Shown here piece by piece: positions 43,773 to 58,700 of a stretch of 64,000 nucleotides of DNA (positions are counted from its first letter, which is position 1; the number at the start of each line of letters is the position of its first letter). Source of the stretch: Pararge aegeria (lineage: Eukaryota > Arthropoda > Insecta > Lepidoptera > Nymphalidae); contig NC_053180.1 of assembly GCF_905163445.1 (NCBI RefSeq), positions 11,150,701 to 11,214,700 on the forward strand. The letters run 5' to 3'. A program made the translations under genes and the position numbers. The notes under the pieces are model-generated. The model saw only the letters and a list, made by a program, of their open reading frames with translations. It searched no databases and was not told the DNA's origin.

Positions 43773-46700
43773 TATAATGACATAATATTTTGGTTGCATA
43801 CTTCGCACTTAAACTTTTCGCCACCTGAAAAATATAAAACGTACTATTAGAAATAATTTTAGCTAGTACTCGTATTCGTTCGGGAGGTCTAACAAAGCCA
43901 ACAAGAGGGTGGATGCCGTGGTGGTTTTTAGTTTGGGTATACCCCTTTAGAGACCTCCGTCCTGTCCAAGGGTCGGAGGTAGCAATAAATCTTTTCCACC
44001 TCGCCAAGAAAAAAAAAAAGGTACTACTCGTAGTAGAGTTGCCGGAGTAATTACATGTAGGACTTCGGTTTCACTTCTAGGGGGCCGGGTTCAATTCCTA
44101 GCACGCACCTCTTAACTTTTCTGAGTTATGTGCGTTTTAAACATTAAAAATAACACTTGCTTCAACGGTAAAGGAAAACGTAGTGAATAAACCTGCATGC
44201 CTGATAGTTCATCATAATGTTCTCAAAGGCGTGTGGGGTCCACCAATCCGCTGTCAGCTGAACTGATTTTAACAAAAGACAGTGTCGTGCACTTCATACA
44301 TGCACATAAGCACTGCATACCCAAATTATTATATATAGCTAGTATTGCAGGGGATTTTCTTCAATTTCATGCTATGTATCTGCTTTATGCATACCCTGGC
44401 CGAATACCCTGTGCACGCCACTGACAATAGATAGGTACTTTCTTATGCAGGTAGAATTAATACGGGGGATGAATGATCGTGAGGAAACCTGCGTGCCTGA
44501 GAGTTGACGGCCGAATGGCGCAGTGGGCAGCGACCCTGCTTTTTGAGTCCAAGGCCGTGGGTTCGATTCCCACAACTGGAAAACGTTTGTGTGATGAACA
44601 TGAATGTTTTTCCGAGTCCACCAATCCGCACTAGGCCAGCGTGGTGGTCTGCGACCTTAATCCCTTCTCATTGTGGGAGCAGACCCGTGCCGTGTAGTGG
44701 GCGAGTAATGGGTTGATATGATGTTGATAAAAAATTTGCAACTCTTTATATATTTTTCCTCATCTCCTCTTGGATAAATACTCACTTTTATGATTTTTAA
44801 CGTGGGATCGCAACGTCTTAATGCTGCGAAACTTTTCATCGCATATTCTGCACTTATAATGGTATTCCAACGCCTGAAAGAAATATTATTATTATCAATA
44901 ACTTATAACATTGCACTGGAACAAAAGGGAGGGTTTAGGTGATCGCAGTAGAAGATAGTAGTAGCACAGAGGATGCTGCTGCCCGTTCTCTGTTATATTC
45001 CTTTAGTCGCCTCTCACGACACTCTGGGGCAGAGACGAGGTGGTGACGACTTTATTATGATCTGCCGTCACCACACGGCACTTAAGAAACATAATTCAAT
45101 ATAATCTATATATATAAAAGAAAGTCGTGTTAGTTACTTCACTTATAACTCAAGAACGGCTGAACCGATTTAGCTGAAAATTGGCAGGGAGGTAGTTTAG
45201 AGCCAGGAGAAGGACATAGGATACTTTTTATCCCGTTCGACATCATTCCCGTGTGACTTGACATGTAACGTCAGTCACTATAAAACGTGGTATAACAAAA
45301 AAGAATCAGACTTGGAATAACAAAATTGACGTATAATGACAGCTATGTAATGACGTATGGATGACTATTTGATATTTGTAAGAAATCAATAATATAACTA
45401 TTTCTATTAAATAAATAATTAACATTATTGCCCAATTGCCCATTCGTATAAACAGTGAAGTGAACTATAAAACTCGGTATGGTTAAAAATTTAAGTTTTT
45501 AGGTGAAGTGAAGTTTAATTAATAATGCCGCGACCAAGACGATCGAATCTTTCCCGACAAAGCCGTGATGCAAGAAGAATACGAAATACTGCAAATGAAA
45601 GGACTGAAGAAGAACAAGAAATTGCACGTGAACAGCGCCGCGATAGTATGGCTCGACTTCGTGCTTCTCAATCACGAGAGCAAAGTGAAGCAGCCCGTGA
45701 AACAGCTCGGTTGGCAATGCAGAATCGTCGAGCGAACAACAGAGGTCAACAAATAGATAATTTGCGACGCAGAACAAGATATTTATCAAGTGCTGATTTG
45801 AATCGAGCAGCGTTTCAATACGATTGCAGCAATGATTACAGCTTGCATCCTAGCGTTTGCATTGGGCAAATGGACGTAGTTTGCGAGTATTGTGGTGCAT
45901 TAAAGTTTTCCGGAGAAACGCCTGGATTATGCTGCCTTAATGGTAAAGTGAAATTGCCATTGTTGACTCCGCCACCTGAGCCATTGTATTCATTGCTTTG
46001 TGGCGAAACACAAGAATCACGCCACTTTCTTGCAAATACTCAAAAATACAATGGTTGTTTCCAGATGACGTCATTTGGGGCAGATATTATCGAAGAACGG
46101 GGATTTAATCCGACATTTAAGGTATTTATTTTTGTACTTATATAGAATGTAGTTAAAGAATAACTTACTTTATCTATTGGTACCTATGTAGTATATTTGC
46201 TAATTCTGAACTCTACTCTCCCACCGAAAAAAGTGTTTATAACCCAGTTAATACTGTCTGGTTTTTATTTTGTAGATACAAGGACAGATTCATCATCGAA
46301 TTGGATCATTACTACCTTTCGAAGATACACAGAATAAATTTTTACAAATATATTTCATGGGCAACATGGAAGAACAACTTGATCGACGCCTAGAGATCAA
46401 TGCAGGAATGAAGCGAGCAATTCTTCAAGACTTGCAGTGTCTGCTTCATGAACATCATGCGTTGGTCAGGTTGTTTAAGAGTGCTTTAGAGCGCATGCCA
46501 AGTGATGACTATAAAGTTGTTATCAAAGCAGATAAACGACCATCTGGAACACACGAAAGGACATTTAATGCTCCAACAGTAGACGAAGTTGCCATCCTGA
46601 TTGTTGGTGAACAATTGGAAAAACGCGATATTGTGCTTACACGTCGCGATACTGGGCAACTGCAACAAATATCTGAAACTCATCGATCATATGACACATT

Positions 46701-49700
46701 GCAATACCCGCTGATGTTTTGGCAAGGAGAAGATGGATATTATTTTAATATTAAAATGAAAAATCCATTGAATGGTGAGTATCAGTATCATAATTTATTT
46801 CATTTATTTGTGAAAGACACTGATTTAAAATAATGCTTATTAAAAAAATGGTTAATGTCTGTATTGTTTGCCTTTAAAATTTGCCTTTGAAATGGTTAAT
46901 TATCAAATTTTTAATTTCAGGTGAAGAAACTACAAAGAAAGTTAGCTCAATGAATTATTACGCATATCGTTTGATGATTCGTCAAAATGCTGACAACTAT
47001 TTGCTGCGGTTTCGTCGATTGTTTCAGCAGTATTGCGTTGACATGTATGTAAAAATAGAAACGGAACGTTTAACATTCATTAGGTTGAACCAAGCCAAAC
47101 TGCGTTCTGAGGAGTACATCCATTTACGTGATGCAGTTAATACTGAAGGAAATGCAGCTAATATTGGTCGATTAACTATTCTGCCGGCGACATACATTGG
47201 TAGTCCACGTCATATGCATGAATATGCACAAGATGCAATGACATATGTTCGTCATTACGGTCGGCCCGATCTCTTTATTACTTTTACCTGTAATCCAAAA
47301 TGGATAGAAATTACTCAATTGCTGCTTCCCGGACAAACATCAAGTGATAGACACGACATCACAGCACGTATATTCAGGCAAAAAATTCGGTCCCTGATGA
47401 ACTTTATTGTTAAACAACGCGTCTTTGGAGATACTCGATGCTGGATGTATTCAATCGAATGGCAAAAGCGAGGCCTGCCGCACGCACACATTCTTATTTG
47501 GTTAGTGGAAAGAATTCAGCCTGACCAAATAGATGATATCATATGTGCTGAGATTCCTGATTATGAAGTCGATCCAGACCTACATGATGTTGTTACTACT
47601 AATATGATTCATGGACCGTGTGGTGCCATCAATCCCCAATCACCTTGCATGGTCGATGGAAAGTGCTCTAAACGATATCCACGGAAATTAACGGCGGAGA
47701 CTGTCACTGGCAATGATGGTTATCCGCTGTATCGGCGTCGATCACCAGATGACAACGGTCGAACTGTCACAACGAAAGTGAAAAGAATGGATTTCGTTGT
47801 CGACAACAGTTGGATTGTTCCATATTCGCCACTTATTTCTAAATCGTTCAAGACACATTGCAACGTTGAATACTGCAATTCAGTTAAGTCCATAAAATAT
47901 ATTTGCAAATATGTCACGAAAGGCAGTGATATGGCGGTTTTTGGATTGCAATCCTCGAATACCAACGATGAAATTTCACGCTATCAAGTTGGTCGTTATG
48001 TGAACTGTAATGAAGCGATTTGGCGTATATTCGCATTTCCCATTCACGAACGTCATCCTACTGTTACGCATTTGGCGGTGCATCTGGAGAATGGTCAACG
48101 AGTATATTTCACGGCTTCGAATGCTACGCAACGTGCTGAAACACCTCCAGCAACTACATTGACCAGTTTTTTTGCAATCTGCCAAAGCGATCAGTTTGCA
48201 CGAACTTTGCTTTACTCGGAGATGCCACGTTATTATACTTGGAATGCTTCATCGAAGAATTTTCAAAGACGGAAGCAAGGCGATGCGGTTCCTGGGTATC
48301 CAGATGTGCGTTCTACTGATGCTCTTGGTCGTATGTATACAGTTCATCCAAAGAATAATGAATGTTTCTATTTGCGGTTGTTGCTGGTAAATGTGCGTGG
48401 GCCAACGTCATTTGAGTCACTACGAACTGTTAATGGTGTAATATTCCCAACATATCGTGCTGCATGTGAAGAATTGAAGTTATTAGAAAACGATAGTCAT
48501 TGGGATACGACAATCGCTGAAGCCATTATCTGTGCATCTCCAAGTCAGATACGCACATTATTCGCTATCATAATTTCGACATGTTTTCCATCAAACCCAT
48601 GTAACCTGTGGCACAAATACAAGGATAATATGTCAGAAGATATTTTACATCAAATTCGTGTCAGTTCCAGAAATCACGATATTGAGATGAATGAGGAGAT
48701 ACATAATCGTGCTTTACTCTTGATCGAAGATATGTGTTACCTCATGTGCGGTAATTTATTAATCAGGTTAGGAATGCCAGCACCATATCGTGAAATGAAT
48801 GACGCATTTAATCGAGAATTGGAACGGGAACGTGAATATGATCACCAGGAATTAGATTTAGTAGTTCAAACGAATGTACCCCTGTTGAATTACCAACAAA
48901 AGAAAGTTTATGATACTTTAATGAAGGCAATCGATGATGAAAATGGTGGTTTATATTTCCTAGATGCCCCTGGTGGAACTGGCAAGACATTCCTCATGTC
49001 ATTAGTTTTAGCAACTGTTCGGGCGAGATCTAACATAGCGGTTGCAGTTGCTTCTTCTGGAATAGCAGCCACATTGTTAGAAGGATGCCGTACGGCTCAT
49101 TCAGCATTCAAATTACCGTTAAATCTTCAAACTATTGAAGAACCAACGTGTAATATTGCAAAACACTCAGCAATGGCCAAAGTTTTAGCGGTATCGAAAA
49201 TCATCATCTGGGACGAATGCACAATGGCGCATAAACGTGCATTAGAAGCACTTAACCGAACATTAAAAGATTTACGCAATGACTCGAGATGTTTTGGAGG
49301 AGCAATGATTTTACTTTCTGGTGATTTCCGCCAAATACTGCCAGTAATTCCAAGATCTACGGCTGCCGACGAAATAAACGCTTGCCTCAAATCGTCAAAT
49401 CTATGGCGCCATGTGAAGAAACTGCAACTGACAACAAACATGAGAGTTGCATTGCTTAATGATACATCTGCTGAAGATTTCTCGGAGCAATTGCTGACTA
49501 TCGGTAATGGTCAAGTACCTGTCGATGAATCGAGCGGATTAATATCATTTCCAAATAATTTCTGTAATTTTGTCTCATCAAAAGACGAACTTATCAACAA
49601 TGTATTTCCAGAAATTATTTCTAACTACAAAAATTATGAATGGATGAGTGAGCGAGCAATTTTAGCGGCTAAGAATAAAGATGTAGATGACCTAAACAAC

Positions 49701-52700
49701 ATAATTCAAAATAAGATCATTGGAACAATGCATTCATTCAAATCTATTGACTGCGTCACAAATGAAGATGAAGCCACCAACTATCCAATTGAATTTTTAA
49801 ACTCTTTGGACGTGCCTGGCTTACCACCGCACAATTTACGCCTAAAGGTTGGCTCCGTAGTAATCATGCTTCGAAACATAAACCAACCAAAACTGTGCAA
49901 CGGTACGCGTTTGGTGGTTAGAAAATTGATGAACAATGTAATTTACGCTACGATAATGATAGGAAAATTCAAAGGTGAGCAAGTTCTCATTCCGAGGATA
50001 CCGATGATCCCAACCGATATGCCGTTTGAATTTAAAAGACTTCAATTTCCGATACGTCTTGCATTTGCCATGACCATCAACAAATCACAAGGCCAATCCT
50101 TAAAAGTTTGTGGTTTAAATCTAGAACATTCATGTTTTTCCCATGGTCAATTATACGTGGCATGTTCACGGGTCGGAAGACCATCTGCGTTGTTTGTTTT
50201 TGCGCCTGATAATAAAACAAAAAATGTCGTGTATCACAAGGTACTTAAATGAAGAGCAACCTATGTACTAAAATACAGAAATAATTATGAATGATTGATG
50301 TAGAAATTTAATTTTTTTTGTATTTTTTCCAATAAAAAAAAAATCTGCTTATTTATTGACATTAAGGCGGAACAAAGTTCGCCGGGTCAGCTAGTAAATG
50401 ATAAATAAATAAATATACTACTACAATACACACATCGCCATCTAGTTCCAAAGTAAGCGTAGCTTGTGTTATGGGTACTAAGATGACTGATGGATAATTT
50501 GATGAATAATATACATAAATACTTAGAAAATACAGATAAACACCCAGACACTGAAAAACATTCGTGTTCATCACAAAAACATTTTCTGGTTGTGGGAATC
50601 GAACCCACGGCCTTCCACTCAGAAAGCAAGGTCGCTGCCCACTGCGCCAATCGACCGTCGAATCGTCGAATATTAATAAATTAATAAGCTTAAAATATTG
50701 CATTTTAAAATATGTCATCTAGCTTCAAATATAAAGCTTAAAACATGTCATCCACGAGAAAACTGAAGAATTGGCTGGCCTAGAAGCCTTCCTGTGTATA
50801 TATCTATATATATAAAAGAAAGTCGTGTTAGTTACTTCACTTATAACTCAAGAACGGCTGAACCGATTTAGCTGAAAATTGGCAGGGAGGTAGTTTAGAG
50901 CCAGGAGAAGGACATAGGATACTTTTTATCCCGTTCGACATCATTCCCGTGTGACTTGACATGTAACGTCAGTCACTATAAAACGTGGTATAACAAAAAA
51001 GAATCAGACTTGGAATAACAAAATTGACGTATAATGACAGCTATGTAATGACGTATGGATGACTATTTGATATTTGTAAGAAATCAATAATATAACTATT
51101 TCTATTAAATAAATAATTAACATTATTGCCCAATTGCCCATTCGTATAAACAGTGAAGTGAACTATAAAACTCGGTATGGTTAAAAATTTAAGTTTTTAG
51201 GTGAAGTGAAGTTTAATTAATAATGCCGCGACCAAGACGATCGAATCTTTCCCGACAAAGCCGTGATGCAAGAAGAATACGAAATACTGCAAATGAAAGG
51301 ACTGAAGAAGAACAAGAAATTGCACGTGAACAGCGCCGCGATAGTATGGCTCGACTTCGTGCTTCTCAATCACGAGAGCAAAGTGAAGCAGCCCGTGAAA
51401 CAGCTCGGTTGGCAATGCAGAATCGTCGAGCGAACAACAGAGGTCAACAAATAGATAATTTGCGACGCAGAACAAGATATTTATCAAGTGCTGATTTGAA
51501 TCGAGCAGCGTTTCAATACGATTGCAGCAATGATTACAGCTTGCATCCTAGCGTTTGCATTGGGCAAATGGACGTAGTTTGCGAGTATTGTGGTGCATTA
51601 AAGTTTTCCGGAGAAACGCCTGGATTATGCTGCCTTAATGGTAAAGTGAAATTGCCATTGTTGACTCCGCCACCTGAGCCATTGTATTCATTGCTTTGTG
51701 GCGAAACACAAGAATCACGCCACTTTCTTGCAAATACTCAAAAATACAATGGTTGTTTCCAGATGACGTCATTTGGGGCAGATATTATCGAAGAACGGGG
51801 ATTTAATCCGACATTTAAGGTATTTATTTTTGTACTTATATAGAATGTAGTTAAAGAATAACTTACTTTATCTATTGGTACCTATGTAGTATATTTGCTA
51901 ATTCTGAACTCTACTCTCCCACCGAAAAAAGTGTTTATAACCCAGTTAATACTGTCTGGTTTTTATTTTGTAGATACAAGGACAGATTCATCATCGAATT
52001 GGATCATTACTACCTTTCGAAGATACACAGAATAAATTTTTACAAATATATTTCATGGGCAACATGGAAGAACAACTTGATCGACGCCTAGAGATCAATG
52101 CAGGAATGAAGCGAGCAATTCTTCAAGACTTGCAGTGTCTGCTTCATGAACATCATGCGTTGGTCAGGTTGTTTAAGAGTGCTTTAGAGCGCATGCCAAG
52201 TGATGACTATAAAGTTGTTATCAAAGCAGATAAACGACCATCTGGAACACACGAAAGGACATTTAATGCTCCAACAGTAGACGAAGTTGCCATCCTGATT
52301 GTTGGTGAACAATTGGAAAAACGCGATATTGTGCTTACACGTCGCGATACTGGGCAACTGCAACAAATATCTGAAACTCATCGATCATATGACACATTGC
52401 AATACCCGCTGATGTTTTGGCAAGGAGAAGATGGATATTATTTTAATATTAAAATGAAAAATCCATTGAATGGTGAGTATCAGTATCATAATTTATTTCA
52501 TTTATTTGTGAAAGACACTGATTTAAAATAATGCTTATTAAAAAAATGGTTAATGTCTGTATTGTTTGCCTTTAAAATTTGCCTTTGAAATGGTTAATTA
52601 TCAAATTTTTAATTTCAGGTGAAGAAACTACAAAGAAAGTTAGCTCAATGAATTATTACGCATATCGTTTGATGATTCGTCAAAATGCTGACAACTATTT

Positions 52701-55700
52701 GCTGCGGTTTCGTCGATTGTTTCAGCAGTATTGCGTTGACATGTATGTAAAAATAGAAACGGAACGTTTAACATTCATTAGGTTGAACCAAGCCAAACTG
52801 CGTTCTGAGGAGTACATCCATTTACGTGATGCAGTTAATACTGAAGGAAATGCAGCTAATATTGGTCGATTAACTATTCTGCCGGCGACATACATTGGTA
52901 GTCCACGTCATATGCATGAATATGCACAAGATGCAATGACATATGTTCGTCATTACGGTCGGCCCGATCTCTTTATTACTTTTACCTGTAATCCAAAATG
53001 GATAGAAATTACTCAATTGCTGCTTCCCGGACAAACATCAAGTGATAGACACGACATCACAGCACGTATATTCAGGCAAAAAATTCGGTCCCTGATGAAC
53101 TTTATTGTTAAACAACGCGTCTTTGGAGATACTCGATGCTGGATGTATTCAATCGAATGGCAAAAGCGAGGCCTGCCGCACGCACACATTCTTATTTGGT
53201 TAGTGGAAAGAATTCAGCCTGACCAAATAGATGATATCATATGTGCTGAGATTCCTGATTATGAAGTCGATCCAGACCTACATGATGTTGTTACTACTAA
53301 TATGATTCATGGACCGTGTGGTGCCATCAATCCCCAATCACCTTGCATGGTCGATGGAAAGTGCTCTAAACGATATCCACGGAAATTAACGGCGGAGACT
53401 GTCACTGGCAATGATGGTTATCCGCTGTATCGGCGTCGATCACCAGATGACAACGGTCGAACTGTCACAACGAAAGTGAAAAGAATGGATTTCGTTGTCG
53501 ACAACAGTTGGATTGTTCCATATTCGCCACTTATTTCTAAATCGTTCAAGACACATTGCAACGTTGAATACTGCAATTCAGTTAAGTCCATAAAATATAT
53601 TTGCAAATATGTCACGAAAGGCAGTGATATGGCGGTTTTTGGATTGCAATCCTCGAATACCAACGATGAAATTTCACGCTATCAAGTTGGTCGTTATGTG
53701 AACTGTAATGAAGCGATTTGGCGTATATTCGCATTTCCCATTCACGAACGTCATCCTACTGTTACGCATTTGGCGGTGCATCTGGAGAATGGTCAACGAG
53801 TATATTTCACGGCTTCGAATGCTACGCAACGTGCTGAAACACCTCCAGCAACTACATTGACCAGTTTTTTTGCAATCTGCCAAAGCGATCAGTTTGCACG
53901 AACTTTGCTTTACTCGGAGATGCCACGTTATTATACTTGGAATGCTTCATCGAAGAATTTTCAAAGACGGAAGCAAGGCGATGCGGTTCCTGGGTATCCA
54001 GATGTGCGTTCTACTGATGCTCTTGGTCGTATGTATACAGTTCATCCAAAGAATAATGAATGTTTCTATTTGCGGTTGTTGCTGGTAAATGTGCGTGGGC
54101 CAACGTCATTTGAGTCACTACGAACTGTTAATGGTGTAATATTCCCAACATATCGTGCTGCATGTGAAGAATTGAAGTTATTAGAAAACGATAGTCATTG
54201 GGATACGACAATCGCTGAAGCCATTATCTGTGCATCTCCAAGTCAGATACGCACATTATTCGCTATCATAATTTCGACATGTTTTCCATCAAACCCATGT
54301 AACCTGTGGCACAAATACAAGGATAATATGTCAGAAGATATTTTACATCAAATTCGTGTCAGTTCCAGAAATCACGATATTGAGATGAATGAGGAGATAC
54401 ATAATCGTGCTTTACTCTTGATCGAAGATATGTGTTACCTCATGTGCGGTAATTTATTAATCAGGTTAGGAATGCCAGCACCATATCGTGAAATGAATGA
54501 CGCATTTAATCGAGAATTGGAACGGGAACGTGAATATGATCACCAGGAATTAGATTTAGTAGTTCAAACGAATGTACCCCTGTTGAATTACCAACAAAAG
54601 AAAGTTTATGATACTTTAATGAAGGCAATCGATGATGAAAATGGTGGTTTATATTTCCTAGATGCCCCTGGTGGAACTGGCAAGACATTCCTCATGTCAT
54701 TAGTTTTAGCAACTGTTCGGGCGAGATCTAACATAGCGGTTGCAGTTGCTTCTTCTGGAATAGCAGCCACATTGTTAGAAGGATGCCGTACGGCTCATTC
54801 AGCATTCAAATTACCGTTAAATCTTCAAACTATTGAAGAACCAACGTGTAATATTGCAAAACACTCAGCAATGGCCAAAGTTTTAGCGGTATCGAAAATC
54901 ATCATCTGGGACGAATGCACAATGGCGCATAAACGTGCATTAGAAGCACTTAACCGAACATTAAAAGATTTACGCAATGACTCGAGATGTTTTGGAGGAG
55001 CAATGATTTTACTTTCTGGTGATTTCCGCCAAATACTGCCAGTAATTCCAAGATCTACGGCTGCCGACGAAATAAACGCTTGCCTCAAATCGTCAAATCT
55101 ATGGCGCCATGTGAAGAAACTGCAACTGACAACAAACATGAGAGTTGCATTGCTTAATGATACATCTGCTGAAGATTTCTCGGAGCAATTGCTGACTATC
55201 GGTAATGGTCAAGTACCTGTCGATGAATCGAGCGGATTAATATCATTTCCAAATAATTTCTGTAATTTTGTCTCATCAAAAGACGAACTTATCAACAATG
55301 TATTTCCAGAAATTATTTCTAACTACAAAAATTATGAATGGATGAGTGAGCGAGCAATTTTAGCGGCTAAGAATAAAGATGTAGATGACCTAAACAACAT
55401 AATTCAAAATAAGATCATTGGAACAATGCATTCATTCAAATCTATTGACTGCGTCACAAATGAAGATGAAGCCACCAACTATCCAATTGAATTTTTAAAC
55501 TCTTTGGACGTGCCTGGCTTACCACCGCACAATTTACGCCTAAAGGTTGGCTCCGTAGTAATCATGCTTCGAAACATAAACCAACCAAAACTGTGCAACG
55601 GTACGCGTTTGGTGGTTAGAAAATTGATGAACAATGTAATTTACGCTACGATAATGATAGGAAAATTCAAAGGTGAGCAAGTTCTCATTCCGAGGATACC

Positions 55701-58700
55701 GATGATCCCAACCGATATGCCGTTTGAATTTAAAAGACTTCAATTTCCGATACGTCTTGCATTTGCCATGACCATCAACAAATCACAAGGCCAATCCTTA
55801 AAAGTTTGTGGTTTAAATCTAGAACATTCATGTTTTTCCCATGGTCAATTATACGTGGCATGTTCACGGGTCGGAAGACCATCTGCGTTGTTTGTTTTTG
55901 CGCCTGATAATAAAACAAAAAATGTCGTGTATCACAAGGTACTTAAATGAAGAGCAACCTATGTACTAAAATACAGAAATAATTATGAATGATTGATGTA
56001 GAAATTTAATTTTTTTTGTATTTTTTCCAATAAAAAAAAAATCTGCTTATTTATTGACATTAAGGCGGAACAAAGTTCGCCGGGTCAGCTAGTATTCATT
56101 AAAAGTAAGATTCTTTTCTAGTAGTAGTAGTTTATTTTTGAGACAGACCTCTATTTCTGACGTTGCAATGCCGTATTCCGGTCTGAAAGGAATTATGCCA
56201 TATAATCGCAGGCACATGAGACATAAAATTTGAGCGTCAGGTTGATGGATCATTGCGAGATGTGCTCCTCACATGCTCTGTTTATAGAAGATGGTTTTAC
56301 ACAACAAATAGTTAAGTAATTGTTATTTTAAAGGGTTATTTTTTTATGAAATTAATTTTGTCTGTGTCAGAAGAGAAGACAATAAAAAGGTGCCATAAAA
56401 AAAATTTCGATTAACTATCTAAATTTTTTTTTGTCAAAAATGAAATTTCAGCGTTTATAATACAAATGCCAGAGTGTGTGAACCAACTTGTCGTGACATC
56501 AAATTTAGCTAACCACTGTTGAAACTTAATTTCGTTAATTTCGTCTGTTTCGTAGGTTGGTATATACAATTATTTAATGTATAATAATGTTTATTTTGAT
56601 CGCAACTTCCACAATGACTTTTGCAACTGAGATACACAATTGCCCTTCAGTTCACGACTGTGTCCAACGTTGCCTTTGTTATAAATACTTACAGTGGCCA
56701 AACACTTGGAAATCTGTTCCTTGCAAGCTCGGACGGCCGCGTTGGGGTGGCTCTTCATGTGAGCCAGCATGTTGTACATAGAGATGCAGGGGCGCTCGCA
56801 GATCATACATGGGATTTTTTCTAAAATTAAATTAAATACATTACAAATAACCGACATTAAACAACGTGTAACAGAATTACGAAATAATATCGAAGGATGC
56901 AAAAGTATATTTCACAAAAAACACCCTGTAAAAACATCAAATCAAAAGAAGCCTATTTATTTTTCCATACAAACTAATTTAAAATATTCTGTTTACTTAT
57001 GACAACCCTATTGAAGATAAAAGACCTACACACGCATAGTAACTACGCTACGCGACGCGTACCTAATAAAATGACGGGAGTCGCATGATTTTAATTTTGC
57101 ATGTGATGTTAGTGTTAGGGATGCATCTGATTTCTCTCAGTAAAAACTTATGGTTAGTAGTTTACTCAAAAACCATTAGCTTTTCAGTTTCACAGATAAG
57201 TCTTACAAACAGTAGACGATGTACCTCTCTAAGGCCTGTGAAGTATTCGGTTTTCGGTTTACACATTGTATATGACACTTGTAATGCTCTCAAAGTAGGT
57301 TAATAATCCGCACTGGGCCAGGGTGGTGGACTACAGCCTTAAATTTTTCTCACTAGTAGTCGTGGCTCGTGAACTGTAGTGGGCCGGTATTATATAGTAT
57401 AAACAGCCTGCAAAAAAAATTGTCTAACCGATGGTGAAAGCCGCATCAAAATCGATCTCGCGGTTTAGGAAGCAATAAGCGGATAAACATGTGTGTTATA
57501 CAATATATATATAGTCTGTGGACTATATATATATTGTCGTAGTATATTTATTTTATTCATTTATTTATATATAGTTATCAGTTTTATATAAGATCCTTCA
57601 TTGTAAATTGCAGTATCATGAAAAAAAAATAACTAGCGATAATGACTAGTGGGCAATTCGTATTTTTCCCTTTCGAGGGCACCGAGTTTGATTCCCGGCA
57701 CAGAACTTTTTACTTTGCGGATTTAGGTATGTGCTTTTTTAATTTATGCTTTAACGGTGAACTAAAATCTGCACGCCAGAGAGTTCACGTTATAATAAAT
57801 GGCTATGGCAGACTTACTATTATTAGTGTTTTTGTAACCTCGCCATGACGTCTGATAGCATGGTGCACACATCTTACAGCTGGCTACTTCCTTTAGATGC
57901 CTCCTGTCCGGGTCGTCTTCGTTTTCCGATTGCCAATCGTCACTAAAACGTTATTTTGAAATTATAATATTATGTACAGTCTATTATTTCTTACCTATCT
58001 TAAAATGAAAACAATATTTTCGTCACATTTTAGTGTAAAGTTTATTCTATTCTATATTGATTTGAACATCCCATGGGCATTGACTATAATTTCTTTACAT
58101 GTTTTACATAAATCTGTTAGAACCCAAAAAACCCAAAATTACATCTTGAGGCCTTTCACACTGCTCCCAAGGAAGGAAAGACTATGGCACTTAGATATAA
58201 AATGCCAGATTCTCCTGCTGATAACCGCCACAAGCGGGGACTTTTGATAGCATAGCAGCATCTTTGAAAAAATGTGGTACAAGCCAAGACAGCACGGCAC
58301 AAAGGCTTTCGTTTCTAAGCGAGTGGACTTTACAGGTAGAGAAATAAAAAAAACGTCTTAATGAAGGAATTTATGAATGAATGAAGGAATTTTAATAATT
58401 TTTATTCATTATATGATCTCTTGCATCTGTATTTTATGATTGATAGGTAGGAGAGAAGGTACAATTTTGCAGCCCTTACTATAAGATTTATTCCAGGCTC
58501 AAGGTGTAAAACAAATATGATGTGAGCTATTCACACTTATCACTGGGTGCTTGCTAAGTCTTACAGTGTAAGAAGTTCTGTATGGTATCTTATTAATATC
58601 ATTGAGGAGTTATGATGGAAGTCAAACATAATTTGGTGTGCAGTCCTATAGTGATATAGCTGAATGCAGAAAAAAAAGACAGACTTACTCTTTGTTTTTA

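Larger units (their letters stand above)
44040..44715 (+). mobile_element. SINE-B, carrying a hAT MITE and a SINE-A head
   Basis: Head at 44040-44110 (GGGCCGGGTTCAATTCC B box), body with CACGCACCTCTTAAC, AACCTGCATGCCTGA, GGTCCACCAATCCGC. Interrupted by the MITE at 44281-44423 and by a 109-bp SINE-A head at 44505-44613, then ends ACTAGGCCAGCGTGGTGG and GTGTAGTGGGCGAGTAAT. Confidence 0.7.

Noticed and set aside
45105..56092. Segmental duplication of a whole region
   Set aside because: Only the Helitron is repeated; the left flanks of both copies and the right flanks of both copies differ right up to the A and T insertion bases.
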